Shown here piece by piece: positions 44,436-53,780 of a DNA stretch of 64,000 nucleotides (the stretch's first letter is position 1; each line of letters begins with the position of its first letter). The translations under genes and the position numbers were made by a program. The DNA comes from an uncultured bacterium. GTDB lineage: Bacteria > Bacillota > Negativicutes > Veillonellales > Veillonellaceae. The stretch lies in assembly GCA_905214495.1 (NCBI GenBank), contig CAJMLW010000004.1:28126-92125 (forward strand), in the 5' to 3' direction. The notes under the pieces were generated by a model. That model saw nothing but the letters and a program-made list of their open reading frames with translations, ran no database searches and was not told where the DNA came from.

Positions 44436-46565
44436 TTATTTTCTACGCAAGATGCGGACAGAGTTTAGGATACAAAGGATGGATACGCCTGTATCGCCAA
44501 ATACAGCCCACCACATAGATGCATAGCCTAAGATGCCAAGCAACATGATAAGGATTTTAACAGCAATGGCGAATACAACGTTTTGCCAAGCCACGCGCAA
44601 TGTTGATTTGGACAATTCAAGAATATGTGCAATAGCGGTCAAAGATGGACGCATAAACACAACGTCGGCCGCTTCGATAGCCGCATCAGCGCCGCTACCC
44701 ATCGCACCACCTACGTCAGCACCAGCAAGAACTGGCGCATCATTGATGCCATCGCCTACGAACATAGTAGGCCCATATTCAGAGCGAATATCTTGAACAA
44801 CGGACAATTTATCTTGAGGCAATAGTTGAGCACGTACTGCGCTTACACCCGTTTCTTTGGCGATATAGTTAGCGCTTGCTTCAGCATCACCAGTAAGCAT
44901 AACAGTTTTAATATCTTGACGATTAAGATCAGCAATCGCTTCAGCAGAATCTGGACGAGCTTCATCTGCGATGATAATACGGCCAAGGTATGTATTACCT
45001 TCGGCTACAAGAACTTCTGTACCGTATTCAGCAGGTTCTGTTGGATAGCCTTGTACATCATAGCGTTCCATAAGGCGACGGTTACCAACGAGTATTTGTT
45101 TATCTTCCGTCGTGCCTACCATACCTTCGCCAGCCAATTCTTGAACAAAATCGGAAGGTTCTACTGTAAGGCCTTGATTCTTTGCTTCAGCAACGATACT
45201 TGTTGCAATTGGATGATTAGATACGGCTTCGATAGTTGCCGCCATGGATAACAATTGAGCACTACTTACATTAGACGCTACAGTTTCAACATTATGTACT
45301 TTAAATTCACCAGATGTAATAGTACCTGTTTTATCAAGAGCTACTGCTTTCACATTAGCCAATGCTTCAATAACACGACCACCTTTAAGCAAGATGCCAT
45401 GTTTGGATGCGTTACCAATACCGGAGAAGAATGCAAGTGGCACGCTTAGTACCAATGCACATGGACAAGAAATAACAAGGAATGTTAAGGCTGTATAAAT
45501 CCATTTATGCCATTCGCCAGTAATGAGGGATGGAATAATCGCAACAGCAAGGGCAAGGGCTACTACGATTGGAGTATATACACGAGCAAAGCGCGTAATG
45601 AATTTATCGATTTTAGGTTTTGATGCAGCCGCATTTTCAACAGCATCAAGAATTTTAGTAACCATGGATTCTTCTAGAACCTTATCGACGCGCATCGTAA
45701 TACGGCCAGTTTCATTGATACAGCCAGACATCAATTGTGTACCTGGTTCTGCGCGAACAGGCACTGGTTCGCCGGTTACAGGAGCCGTATTGACGCGAGT
45801 TTCACCTTCAAGAATCGTACCGTCTAGAGGAATCAAATCGCCAGGACGAACTTCAATAGTCCAGCCCACCTCAACCTTTTCAGGAGCCATAACTACGATT
45901 TCGCCACCGCCGCATGTATCTACAACGCGTACCTCTTGAGGACGCATATCAACAGCGTTCATGATTTCTGTACGGCTACGATCTGTTGCTTTTTCTTCGA
46001 AGAATTCACCGATACGGTAGAATAAAATAACGCCTACTGATTCAGGTAATGCATCGATAGCGATGGCACCCAATGTAGCGATGGACATCAAAAAGTTTTC
46101 ATCAAATACTTCACCCTTTAAAATATTACGCGCTGCAGTACGCAATACTGGGAAGGCAAGTAATACATAAGCCACATAGTAAATTGGAGTTTCAATGCTC
46201 TCTGGCAATCCGATGGATGGAACAAAGGAAGTCAATGCTTCATAGATCATAAATAATAGACCTACTACGATAACTGCAATTGTTACAGCGTCATTGTCCT
46301 GATTGTTGTCACGGCCATCATCCACAGCCGCTTTAGATTTACGTTCGTAATCAGCTACTGTTACGCCCTCTTCAATAGCATCACAAATATCTTGAATATC
46401 GCGCTTAAGAGCTTCACGGTCTTCCCAAGAGCCAGTTAATTTTAATTGATGTGTAGCAAGTGTAAAATTAGCTGTTTCTACCACATCCATTTTACGGATA
46501 CGATCTTCGATTTTTGCTGCGCAGTTCGCACAGTTCAAATCCTTTAGAAGTAATGTTTCTTCCAT
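44436..46565 (-). CDS. cadA: Heavy-metal P1B-type ATPase (Zn/Cd/Pb type)
   Basis: The 709-residue pump has one N-terminal metal-binding domain (LNCANCAAKIEDRI), the transmembrane CPC motif in SCPCALVLSVP, the phosphorylation site DKTGTITSGE, SNHPIATSIV in the nucleotide-binding domain and MFVGDGINDAPVLAGADVGG. CPC with this layout points to export of Zn2+, Cd2+ or Pb2+ more than copper. The start at 46565 follows AAAGGAG. A strong promoter overlapped by a perfect palindrome lies upstream (46621-46680), so metal-responsive repression is likely; no ArsR/CadC regulator gene is adjacent. Confidence 0.92.
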   Translation of the reverse strand: MEETLLLKDLNCANCAAKIEDRIRKMDVVETANFTLATHQLKLTGSWEDREALKRDIQDICDAIEEGVTVADYERKSKAAVDDGRDNNQDNDAVTIAVIVVGLLFMIYEALTSFVPSIGLPESIETPIYYVAYVLLAFPVLRTAARNILKGEVFDENFLMSIATLGAIAIDALPESVGVILFYRIGEFFEEKATDRSRTEIMNAVDMRPQEVRVVDTCGGGEIVVMAPEKVEVGWTIEVRPGDLIPLDGTILEGETRVNTAPVTGEPVPVRAEPGTQLMSGCINETGRITMRVDKVLEESMVTKILDAVENAAASKPKIDKFITRFARVYTPIVVALALAVAIIPSLITGEWHKWIYTALTFLVISCPCALVLSVPLAFFSGIGNASKHGILLKGGRVIEALANVKAVALDKTGTITSGEFKVHNVETVASNVSSAQLLSMAATIEAVSNHPIATSIVAEAKNQGLTVEPSDFVQELAGEGMVGTTEDKQILVGNRRLMERYDVQGYPTEPAEYGTEVLVAEGNTYLGRIIIADEARPDSAEAIADLNRQDIKTVMLTGDAEASANYIAKETGVSAVRAQLLPQDKLSVVQDIRSEYGPTMFVGDGINDAPVLAGADVGGAMGSGADAAIEAADVVFMRPSLTAIAHILELSKSTLRVAWQNVVFAIAVKILIMLLGILGYASMWWAVFGDTGVSILCILNSVRILRRK

Positions 46566-46620
46566 GATATCTCCTTTATCTATATTTGAAAGCACAGAAA
46601 GCTTTCATCCTATATGAATT

Positions 46621-46656
46621 AAAATAACATATGAATGTTTCTTCATATGTTATTTT
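46621..46656 (-). promoter_or_regulatory. Perfect palindrome over the -10 region of the P-type ATPase promoter
   Basis: A perfect 15-bp inverted repeat (AAAATAACATATGAA at 46621-46635, TTCATATGTTATTTT at 46642-46656) has a TGAA-N6-TTCA core like operators of ArsR/SmtB metal sensors. It covers the -10 box and presumed start of transcription. Confidence 0.75.
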
Positions 46657-46680
46657 AATAGAATCTATACTATATGTCAA
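46652..46680 (-). promoter_or_regulatory. Promoter of the P-type ATPase gene
   Basis: On the minus strand TTGACA (46675-46680) and TAAAAT (46652-46657) are 17 bp apart. The -10 box lies in the palindrome. Confidence 0.78.
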
Positions 46681-46712
46681 GAAAAATTATCAAAATTAAT
46701 AAGACGTAAAAC

Positions 46713-46743
46713 AGCCCATACGTATCACCTATACGCATGGGCT
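46713..46743 (-). terminator. Terminator of the yolD-like gene
   Basis: A 13-bp stem with one mismatch (AGCCCATACGTAT with ATACGCATGGGCT), then TGTTTT on the minus strand. Confidence 0.82.
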
Positions 46744-46778
46744 AATTCTATATTTTTACATTATAGTATTTACTATTT

Positions 46779-47102
46779 TCATTCATAAAGATTGATTTCT
46801 TTTATATCTTTAAAGGTAATGACAATCCCCTCTATAGACATAGTATGGGCCGTCTTATTGATCATCTCTATGGCGCCCACCAACTCCGTATAACAATGAC
46901 CGTTGTAATATAGGACTCGCACAAAATTCCCGTATGACAATGATTGGATTGTACGATTTAGTTCCTCTAGTTGATCCTCAGATAGCTCTACACGAGACTC
47001 CTTAGGCCGTGCTACGGCGGCCAGCAAGGTTTCAAATCCCTTTAACGCCGCAAAGGGCATAAATTGTTTAGCCCGTTGCAAACGCGACATCCGATGTTTC
47101 AT
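46779..47102 (-). CDS. YolD-like protein
   Basis: The 107-residue protein matches the YolD-like family, small proteins found beside UvrX/YqjW-type Y-family polymerases: MPFAALKGFETLLAAV near the N-terminus, then ELSEDQLEELNRTIQSL and a beta-rich domain ending in IVITFKDIKEI. Its role is thought to be accessory to translesion synthesis. The ATG at 47102 follows GGGAAGG. It lies 47 bp after the polymerase and shares its SOS-type promoter. Confidence 0.87.
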   Translation of the reverse strand: MKHRMSRLQRAKQFMPFAALKGFETLLAAVARPKESRVELSEDQLEELNRTIQSLSYGNFVRVLYYNGHCYTELVGAIEMINKTAHTMSIEGIVITFKDIKEINLYE

Positions 47103-47149
47103 GAATGCATACCTTCCCTCACGCAATACATCAATTCCTATTATAAAAT

Positions 47150-48433
47150 CTACTCTCCATTATGACCGCCTACCAATGTATTTCTAAACTGCATGGTCCC
47201 TTCTTCTTGCAAGCTAGATGCACGAAGGATAGCATTTTTACCAAAACGGCCTTTAATATTCAGCATGGTTTTCTGTATATGTTCCTCTTGCTCTGCCGCC
47301 TCCGTTAATGCATTACTAAACAGGTCTATTTCAGTCGGTACAGCGACCTTATTAACTAAATCTTCAAAGCTAACGGCAATACGTCGTATTAACTCATGAG
47401 GCCGTTTATATTTATCAAACAAGGCTAGTACCGCGGGACATAACTCTTGAAATGAGTCCGTATAATGTGCTAAAGTTCTGGATCCACCAGTGGACTTTAC
47501 ATCCTCTGCTGCATAGCCGATGTGAACATGAATACACTTTGTAACTGCCTTAATCTGTAACAGTTCAAGGACTAAGGACTCTACCATTTCACGCATGGGC
47601 AATCGTGCCTCATCAGCCGTATAATTGCGCAATAGAATTTGGCTTTGTGAAAGAGAATGCTTAGATGGTCTATAGGCGTGAATATCGGCAATGGTACAGC
47701 TTTCACGGCCCCACGCATGATCGATTAACAGCTCTGCGTTCACACCGAATTCCTTATATAATTTATGTTCCGGTACTTGGGTGATGCCATGCAAGTCAAA
47801 GACACCAAATTTACGCAAACGATTGGCGATACCGCTACCGATTTGCCAAATATCTGTAATCGGCTGATGATGCCAAATTTGCGCTTTAAAGAGGCTTTCA
47901 TCAAGATACCCTATAAAATCCGGCACATGCTTCGCCAGTATATCGAGGGCAATTTTAGCGAGGAATAAGTTAGTCCCAATGCCAACAGTAGCGTAAATAT
48001 GAGTAGCCTCGAGCACCGCATCAAGCAGGAGTTGAGCCAACTGACGAGGCGTTTTCTTGTACAAATTCGTATATGGCGTGATGTCTATAAAGTATTCATC
48101 AATAGAATACACATGAATATCTTCAGGGGATATGTAATTTAGTAGCGTTCCATAAATCTGTGCCGACGCCTGCATATACCGTTTCATATGAGGCTTTACC
48201 GTGATGTATTCAATATGTGAAGGAATTTGAAATAAGCGAGATCGATTTTTAACGCCTAGCTTTTTAAGCGCTGGAGAGATGGCCAATGTAATCGCTCCCT
48301 TGCCACGCGAATTATCGGATACCACTAACGGTGTTGTAAAAGGATCCACACCCAAATCGGCACATTCTACAGATGCGTAAAAGCTCTTTAAATCAATACA
48401 CATATACATCCGACCTGTATCAGCTGACCCCAT
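47150..48433 (-). CDS. Y-family DNA polymerase, UvrX/YqjW (UmuC) type
   Basis: The 427-residue polymerase has MCIDLKSFYASVECADLG, VVSDNSRGKGAITLAIS, the catalytic VYSIDEYFIDITPY and the helix-hairpin-helix WQIGSGIANRLRKFG, followed by the little-finger region. Y-family enzymes copy damaged DNA with low fidelity. The sequence is closer to UvrX/YqjW than DinB, and its YolD partner supports that. AAGGAGGT precedes the ATG, and a promoter overlapped by a LexA-type box lies 70 bp upstream, so DNA damage should induce it. Confidence 0.92.
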   Translation of the reverse strand: MGSADTGRMYMCIDLKSFYASVECADLGVDPFTTPLVVSDNSRGKGAITLAISPALKKLGVKNRSRLFQIPSHIEYITVKPHMKRYMQASAQIYGTLLNYISPEDIHVYSIDEYFIDITPYTNLYKKTPRQLAQLLLDAVLEATHIYATVGIGTNLFLAKIALDILAKHVPDFIGYLDESLFKAQIWHHQPITDIWQIGSGIANRLRKFGVFDLHGITQVPEHKLYKEFGVNAELLIDHAWGRESCTIADIHAYRPSKHSLSQSQILLRNYTADEARLPMREMVESLVLELLQIKAVTKCIHVHIGYAAEDVKSTGGSRTLAHYTDSFQELCPAVLALFDKYKRPHELIRRIAVSFEDLVNKVAVPTEIDLFSNALTEAAEQEEHIQKTMLNIKGRFGKNAILRASSLQEEGTMQFRNTLVGGHNGE

Positions 48434-48503
48434 ACCAACACCTCCTTAAAACGCTAATGTATCGACTTTCACAAAAATTAGTATTTCCATAATTTCTATC
48501 ATT

Positions 48504-48543
48504 AGTATAACAAAAATACGCAGTATTTTCAAACGTATGTTTG
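48504..48543 (-). promoter_or_regulatory. Promoter with overlapping LexA (SOS) box
   Basis: On the minus strand TTGAAA (48527-48532), 17 bp, and TATACT (48504-48509) form a good promoter. CAAACATACGTTTG (48530-48543) matches the Firmicute LexA site CGAACRNRYGTTYG at 13 of 14 positions and covers the -35 box. Confidence 0.85.
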
Positions 48544-48568
48544 TTATTATGTGGATAATTTTAACTAT

Positions 48569-48612
48569 AAAAAAAAGTATCTATCATTAGACATATTTCT
48601 AATAATAGATAC
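48569..48612 (-). terminator. Terminator of dnaB
   Basis: GTATCTATCATTAG and CTAATAATAGATAC pair with one mismatch, followed by TTTTTT on the minus strand. Confidence 0.88.
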
Positions 48613-48666
48613 CTTTGTGCTTTGAATTTTTTAATTCTAAGTATATAACACAACGACAGATTACAT

Positions 48667-50028
48667 TTATTGTTCCGGTCCAACCCGATTTTCGTCTACC
48701 GTATCTAAGAATCGTGTTAACTCGCCAATAAATAGAAGTTTTACACTACCCACTGCACCATTACGGTGTTTACGGATAAGAACCTCTGCCTTATCACCCA
48801 TTTCAGAGTTTTCATCGTAATATTTATCGCGATACAAGAAGATAACGATATCCGCATCTTGTTCAAGGGAACCAGATTCACGAAGGTCAGATAATACCGG
48901 ACGCTTGTCTGGGCGGCTTTCAACACTACGAGATAACTGAGACAAAGCAATAACAGGCACATTAAATTCACGAGCAATCAGTTTTAGATTACGAGAGATT
49001 TCAGATACCTCTTGTTGTCGATTTTCGCTGCCCTTACCGGAGCTACGTCCCTGCATAAGCTGAATATAATCGACGATGATAAGATCAAGGCCATGTTCTA
49101 CCTTGAGGCGGCGCAACTTAGCGCGCATATCCTGCACCGTAAGGCCTGGCGTATCATCGATGAACAGGTTAGCTTGGCTCATCTCATCCGCCGCAGCCAT
49201 CACCTTCCCCCAATCATTAGGATCCATATCAGCCTTACGTAACTTATCTGATTCAATACCGGCCACGGAGGACAAAATACGTCCTACTAACTGTTCCTTG
49301 GACATTTCTAGGGAGAAGAATGCTACGGTCCGCTTAATCCCCATCGCTACATTTTGAGCAATGTTCAATGTGAAAGCCGTCTTACCCATCGCCGGACGAG
49401 CCGCTACGAGAATAAGATCTGATCGTTGTAAACCATTCAACATGAAGTCTAAATCTCTAAATCCAGTTGGTACACCTGTAATAGAACCCTTATGTTGTTG
49501 CAGTTTACTAAGTCTATCAATATTCGTAAGAACTACATCACCAATGGGAGAAAATGTCGATTCTGATTGTGTTTGACCGCCTACATCAAGAACGAGTTGT
49601 TCCGCCTTATTCATAATGACGGATGGCTCATCCTCGCCAGCATAAGTCATACCGACAATCTTATTACCTGCATCTATGAGACGGCGCATTTGCGCTTTTT
49701 CTACAATAATGCGCGCATGCTCTTCAATATTATAGCCTGTCGCTTCATTCGCAAGAGATGTAATATAAGCAATGCCACCTACGGTATCCAATTTTTTACG
49801 TCGTTCTAGTTCTTCACTTAACGTAATAAAATCTACCGTCTTGTTGCTTTTTACAAGATTTAAAATAGCATCATAAATGATTCGATGCGTATCACGATAA
49901 AAATCATTACGATCTACGATACTTGTTACCAGATCAACGGCTTCGCCAGATGATGAGCCATCGGTTAGCAACGCCCCTAATACGGCCTTTTCCGCGTCCT
50001 CATTATGCGGTGGTATGCGTACGTCCAT
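48667..50028 (-). CDS. dnaB: Replicative DNA helicase DnaB
   Basis: The 453-residue helicase has the N-terminal DnaB domain (PPHNEDAEKAVLGALL), the RecA-like core with Walker A AARPAMGKTAFTLNIA, FFSLEMSKEQLVGRI, the Walker B segment LIIVDYIQLMQ and SELSRN-type motif EISRNLKLIAREF. It unwinds DNA at the replication fork as a hexamer. GGAGAAGG precedes the ATG. It follows rplI after a terminator hairpin, as in the common yybS-gdpP-rplI-dnaB order, so it is probably read by incomplete termination or its own promoter. Confidence 0.97.
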   Translation of the reverse strand: MDVRIPPHNEDAEKAVLGALLTDGSSSGEAVDLVTSIVDRNDFYRDTHRIIYDAILNLVKSNKTVDFITLSEELERRKKLDTVGGIAYITSLANEATGYNIEEHARIIVEKAQMRRLIDAGNKIVGMTYAGEDEPSVIMNKAEQLVLDVGGQTQSESTFSPIGDVVLTNIDRLSKLQQHKGSITGVPTGFRDLDFMLNGLQRSDLILVAARPAMGKTAFTLNIAQNVAMGIKRTVAFFSLEMSKEQLVGRILSSVAGIESDKLRKADMDPNDWGKVMAAADEMSQANLFIDDTPGLTVQDMRAKLRRLKVEHGLDLIIVDYIQLMQGRSSGKGSENRQQEVSEISRNLKLIAREFNVPVIALSQLSRSVESRPDKRPVLSDLRESGSLEQDADIVIFLYRDKYYDENSEMGDKAEVLIRKHRNGAVGSVKLLFIGELTRFLDTVDENRVGPEQ

Positions 50029-50098
50029 GTCCTTCTCCCCTTAACTAGAATATGAATATCTTCCCTATGAAAGCGTGCGTCACGCCTCTTCTATGCAC

Positions 50099-50134
50099 AA
50101 AAAGAATCACCACACTCTGTGAGCATGGTGATTC
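50099..50134 (-). terminator. Terminator between rplI and dnaB
   Basis: GAATCACCA pairs with TGGTGATTC, with an inner CAC/GTG pair, then TTTTT on the minus strand. It may attenuate transcription into dnaB. Confidence 0.85.
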
Positions 50135-50139
50135 GAAAA

Positions 50140-50586
50140 TTATTCAGCGACTACGTTAACCTTGATAGTGCTCGTAATTTCTGGATGTACACGAACCACT
50201 ACATCATGAACACCTAATGTTTTCAACGGTTCTTTAATTTCGATTTTCTTTTTGTCGATATCTACCTTGTATTGAGCTTTCGCTGCATCGGAAATATCTT
50301 TAGCAGTAACAGAACCGAACACGCGGCCTTCTTCACCCATGCGAACCTTAACAGTAACTTCAACCTTAGTCAATTGAGCTGCTAAGATTTTAGCTTCATC
50401 ATTTGCTACTGCTTTGTTATGTGCAATGGATTCTTGTTTTTGACGTGCATTGTTTACATTCGTAGCTGTACCTTCAAGACCAAGGCCTTTTTTAATCAAT
50501 ACATTACGACCATATGCGTCACTTACTTCAACGATTTCGCCTTTTTTACCAACTTTTTTTACATCTTCTAACAATACTACTTTCAT
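50140..50586 (-). CDS. rplI: Ribosomal protein bL9
   Basis: The 148-residue protein starts MKVVLLEDVKKVGKKGEIVE, the bL9 signature, with GYGRN-like DAYGRNVLIKKGL next, a long connecting helix and a C-terminal rRNA-binding domain (GEEGRVFGSVTAKDI). It binds 23S rRNA near L1. AGGAGG precedes the ATG, which lies two bases after the gdpP stop. Confidence 0.97.
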   Translation of the reverse strand: MKVVLLEDVKKVGKKGEIVEVSDAYGRNVLIKKGLGLEGTATNVNNARQKQESIAHNKAVANDEAKILAAQLTKVEVTVKVRMGEEGRVFGSVTAKDISDAAKAQYKVDIDKKKIEIKEPLKTLGVHDVVVRVHPEITSTIKVNVVAE

Positions 50587-50588
50587 TA

Positions 50589-52610
50589 TTATGCCTCCTC
50601 TTTTTCAGCGGAATGAAGGGCTTCTAGCGCTTTATCTAGAATAGCCGCCTTCCCTTCCTCTATCGTCATACCTTGTAGTTGGGCACCAGCCACTGTTCTG
50701 TGACCACCACCACCTAAGGATTCCATTACAACCTGTACATTTACCTTGCCTTTGGATCGAGCGCTGACGCCGATGCCACCGTCATTGAGGGGATAAAGTA
50801 CAAAGGCTGCTTCAATATCTTCATTACTGATGAGCATATCCGCACTTTGTGCAGCCAATGCCATCATATCCTTCAAACCTTCAGGTGCTACAGAAATAGC
50901 AATCCCTTCAGTACGACTGGCTTCAAATACCATTTTAGCACGCAATTGGATAGAATCGAAGGTTTCAATAAATAATTGTTTAACCTTTTCAATATCCGCC
51001 CCTGCACGGCGCAAGAACGCTGCCGCCTCAAAGGTACGTGCCCCCGTTTGTTGAACGAAGTTCTTCGTATCTAGAACGATGCCTGCGTAAATGCCTGTGG
51101 CTTCCGCTTTTGAAAGTTTCACAGGAACGCCTGCATATTGTACAAGTTCTGTTACGAGCTCACTCGTAGATGATGCAGCTGGTTCCAAATACGTAAGCAA
51201 TGGATTTTCAATAAAATCTGCTGCTCGACGATGATGATCGATGACAATGCGTCGCTCAGATACTTCAAGAGCCTCTGGCGCTGCTACCATCGGTGTTCTA
51301 TGCGTGTCACAAACGATGGCCAATGTATTCGCATCAGCCCACAATTTTGCTTCTGCAGGCGTTAAGATATGAGTTTTCCAAAATTCGTCTTCCACAAGAA
51401 CATGTACCATTTTATCAATGGCATTTGTTTCTTTTGAAAGTACTAATCGCACCTCTTTACCAAGAGTACGTGCAATTGATACGACGCCAATAGCACCGCC
51501 TAATGCATCATAGTCCTCACGTTGATGACCCATAACAAGGATTTTATCAGAATCATTCATCAATTCATGAATGGCTTGACTCACTACACGAGCACGAACG
51601 CGCGTATTTTTTTCAACACCTGCTGTATTGCCTCCGAAGAAGCGGGTGCTTTCACCATCCATAATGCAAACCTGATCACCACCGCGCCCTAAGGCAATAT
51701 CGAGGGCTGCGCGAGCACGTTCGGACACATCCTTAACAGAGCCTGCATTTTCGCCAATCCCGATACTAATCGTAGCAGGCACTTGACGCGGAGAAGGCAA
51801 TTTACGGATGCGCTCAAGCACATTAAAGCCGTTGTTTTCCATGTCTTGCAAAGCTCCACGAGAAATGGCAAATGTGTACATATCATCTTGGAAGTTTCGA
51901 ATAAAACCTTCGTGTTTATCGATTTCGTCAACGACGATATTATTGATTTCAGCCCATAGATTTGTATATTCTCTATCGCTGAGGCCCTTCGTTAATTCTT
52001 CGATATTATCGATTTGAATCATGCCCCATACAGGCTGTTCTTCTTGCGCCTTAATACGTTCCTTCTCAATGGCCGTAATATCCTTGAAATACAAAGCCAT
52101 AACGGCATGTTCCGTCAATTCATCATTAGGATCTGCATCAGGTCTTGTATCGCGAGGATCAATGAACTTGTACACCACTTGGAAATAGCGGTCCCCGTAT
52201 TGCTCTTTCAAGAACCCCGATTTGCCCCAAATCTTATCAATTCTAAATCCAGGAATCAAAGCGGACATTTTTTGCAATTTATTCCAGTCCACCGGAACCC
52301 AATCGGCAAATACACTATTATTCCATACCAATGTACCTTGCTTATTGACAAGTACAATAGCGGTCGGTAAGTTTTGTAATGCAAAGTTAGCCGCCTGCGT
52401 CACATTCTTCATCATAGCACCAAATTGTTCGCGTGCTAAGCGACGACGATTGTGGATGGTATTGTAATTAATCAAGTATACAGCAACCACCACGATGAGT
52501 GACAATATGGCTAATAGCCAATTTAAATAAGCGATGATTAAGATTAATAGAACGATGACACCAATAAAGGTCCATTCCATTGCTTCCCATCTTCGTTGAA
52601 AGGATTTCAT
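50589..52610 (-). CDS. gdpP: Cyclic-di-AMP phosphodiesterase GdpP
   Basis: The 673-residue protein has two N-terminal membrane helices, a PAS-like domain (NLPTAIVLVNKQGTLVWNN), a degenerate GGDEF domain (LSDREYTNLWAEINNIV region) and a DHH/DHHA1 phosphodiesterase: HQREDYDALGGAIGV, IVCDTHRTPM, VIDHHRRA and the C-terminal LGGGGHRTVAGAQL. It degrades c-di-AMP and so affects cell-wall and potassium homeostasis. AGGAGG precedes the ATG. The order DUF2232-gdpP-rplI-dnaB is conserved in Firmicutes. Confidence 0.96.
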   Translation of the reverse strand: MKSFQRRWEAMEWTFIGVIVLLILIIAYLNWLLAILSLIVVVAVYLINYNTIHNRRRLAREQFGAMMKNVTQAANFALQNLPTAIVLVNKQGTLVWNNSVFADWVPVDWNKLQKMSALIPGFRIDKIWGKSGFLKEQYGDRYFQVVYKFIDPRDTRPDADPNDELTEHAVMALYFKDITAIEKERIKAQEEQPVWGMIQIDNIEELTKGLSDREYTNLWAEINNIVVDEIDKHEGFIRNFQDDMYTFAISRGALQDMENNGFNVLERIRKLPSPRQVPATISIGIGENAGSVKDVSERARAALDIALGRGGDQVCIMDGESTRFFGGNTAGVEKNTRVRARVVSQAIHELMNDSDKILVMGHQREDYDALGGAIGVVSIARTLGKEVRLVLSKETNAIDKMVHVLVEDEFWKTHILTPAEAKLWADANTLAIVCDTHRTPMVAAPEALEVSERRIVIDHHRRAADFIENPLLTYLEPAASSTSELVTELVQYAGVPVKLSKAEATGIYAGIVLDTKNFVQQTGARTFEAAAFLRRAGADIEKVKQLFIETFDSIQLRAKMVFEASRTEGIAISVAPEGLKDMMALAAQSADMLISNEDIEAAFVLYPLNDGGIGVSARSKGKVNVQVVMESLGGGGHRTVAGAQLQGMTIEEGKAAILDKALEALHSAEKEEA

Positions 52611-52626
52611 AGCAACCTCCTTTCTA

Positions 52627-53586
52627 TTAATAACCTCGTTGATTGAAACGAGATCGTAAATCTAAAAACATATCCATAACACCAAACGTTACTAGAGATA
52701 TTGGCATCATGACATATAAAAGAGCTATAATAACAATTTTTAATACCCTTGATACACCATAACCTTCTAAAACGCCAAGCAAAGCAGCGATACCGTTAAG
52801 GCCACAAGCAAAGGCGCCAAATAAAGCAATGTTCATACCAACAGTTGTAAGCAGCTCATTATTGATACCAACAAAGGATAAGCCATAAATAATAATAAGA
52901 CCTATAGCCAATACACCAGCCGTCCAAACAGGTATTTGCCAGGATGAAATGGCAGGCAATGGTTGTACAGGATTATTAGTACGTTTTGCAATATATGCTG
53001 TAAACCGTGCCAAAATATAGGACGTAACAGCAAACGCACAAAATGCATAAGTGATAAGCATCCTTTTAATCTGTACTAAGCTCGCTTGTATTTGTTGTAT
53101 ATAAAGCTCTGTCTGTTCTGGTGGCAGCGATTGTTGTTTCACTGTGTCTATAAATGTATTTTGTACTTCATCACCAATATTTTGAATGGATGTCTGTAAA
53201 TCAACGGACATTATCGACATTGATGCTAAGAGCGTAATAATAGTAGTCACCGCTAATGCTAGTGTAGGCACTAAGATCAATTTTAAAGGGGACCAACGTT
53301 TACGAAAACCGAGTCCAATAAAAATGCTTGGTACTGCATACATCAGGATTGTTCCTACAGCGGTCAATGGTCCCAATAAAATGGAAACAATAACAAAGGC
53401 TACTACAGCTGCTGAGCAACTATAACGAACGCCCCTCCTGATACCTACTGTAGCAATCGCCGCAGGAGCTACGATAGTAGCCAACAAAGATAAAACAGGA
53501 ATACTAGCGCCTATAACGGTTAATGCAACTACGATGGCCGCTAAAAACGCCGTTTCCACCATAGCTCTTGTATTTGTTTGTTTCAT
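52627..53586 (-). CDS. yybS: DUF2232 (YybS-like) membrane protein
   Basis: The 319-residue protein has about eight membrane helices and a DUF2232 pattern (VETAFLAAIVVALTVIGASI, GPLTAVGTILMYAVPSIFIG, SFVGINNELLTTVGMNI). It is usually next to gdpP, as here with a 16-bp gap, and may be a substrate-binding S-component-like protein, but no ligand is established. TGGAG precedes the ATG. It is the first gene of the operon. Confidence 0.88.
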   Translation of the reverse strand: MKQTNTRAMVETAFLAAIVVALTVIGASIPVLSLLATIVAPAAIATVGIRRGVRYSCSAAVVAFVIVSILLGPLTAVGTILMYAVPSIFIGLGFRKRWSPLKLILVPTLALAVTTIITLLASMSIMSVDLQTSIQNIGDEVQNTFIDTVKQQSLPPEQTELYIQQIQASLVQIKRMLITYAFCAFAVTSYILARFTAYIAKRTNNPVQPLPAISSWQIPVWTAGVLAIGLIIIYGLSFVGINNELLTTVGMNIALFGAFACGLNGIAALLGVLEGYGVSRVLKIVIIALLYVMMPISLVTFGVMDMFLDLRSRFNQRGY

Positions 53587-53718
53587 AATACTCCATTCAA
53601 CACTAAAAGGATACCAGTTATCTTTTAATTATAGCAGTTTAATGAAGTAACTTCAAATACCCTATATAGTAGATAACTACAGCAACTACGCTACTTATGG
53701 TGTCTCAAAATAATAAAG

Positions 53719-53775
53719 ATATCCCCCTCAAGACTGTTCGCCATGTAATCACGGCATTCTGCTTGAGAGGGATAT
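53719..53775 (-). terminator. Terminator of the RNase J gene
   Basis: GATATCCCCCTCAAG pairs with CTTGAGAGGGATAT around a 28-base loop; the minus strand then reads TTTATTATTTT. Confidence 0.75.
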
Positions 53776-53780
53776 TTTAT

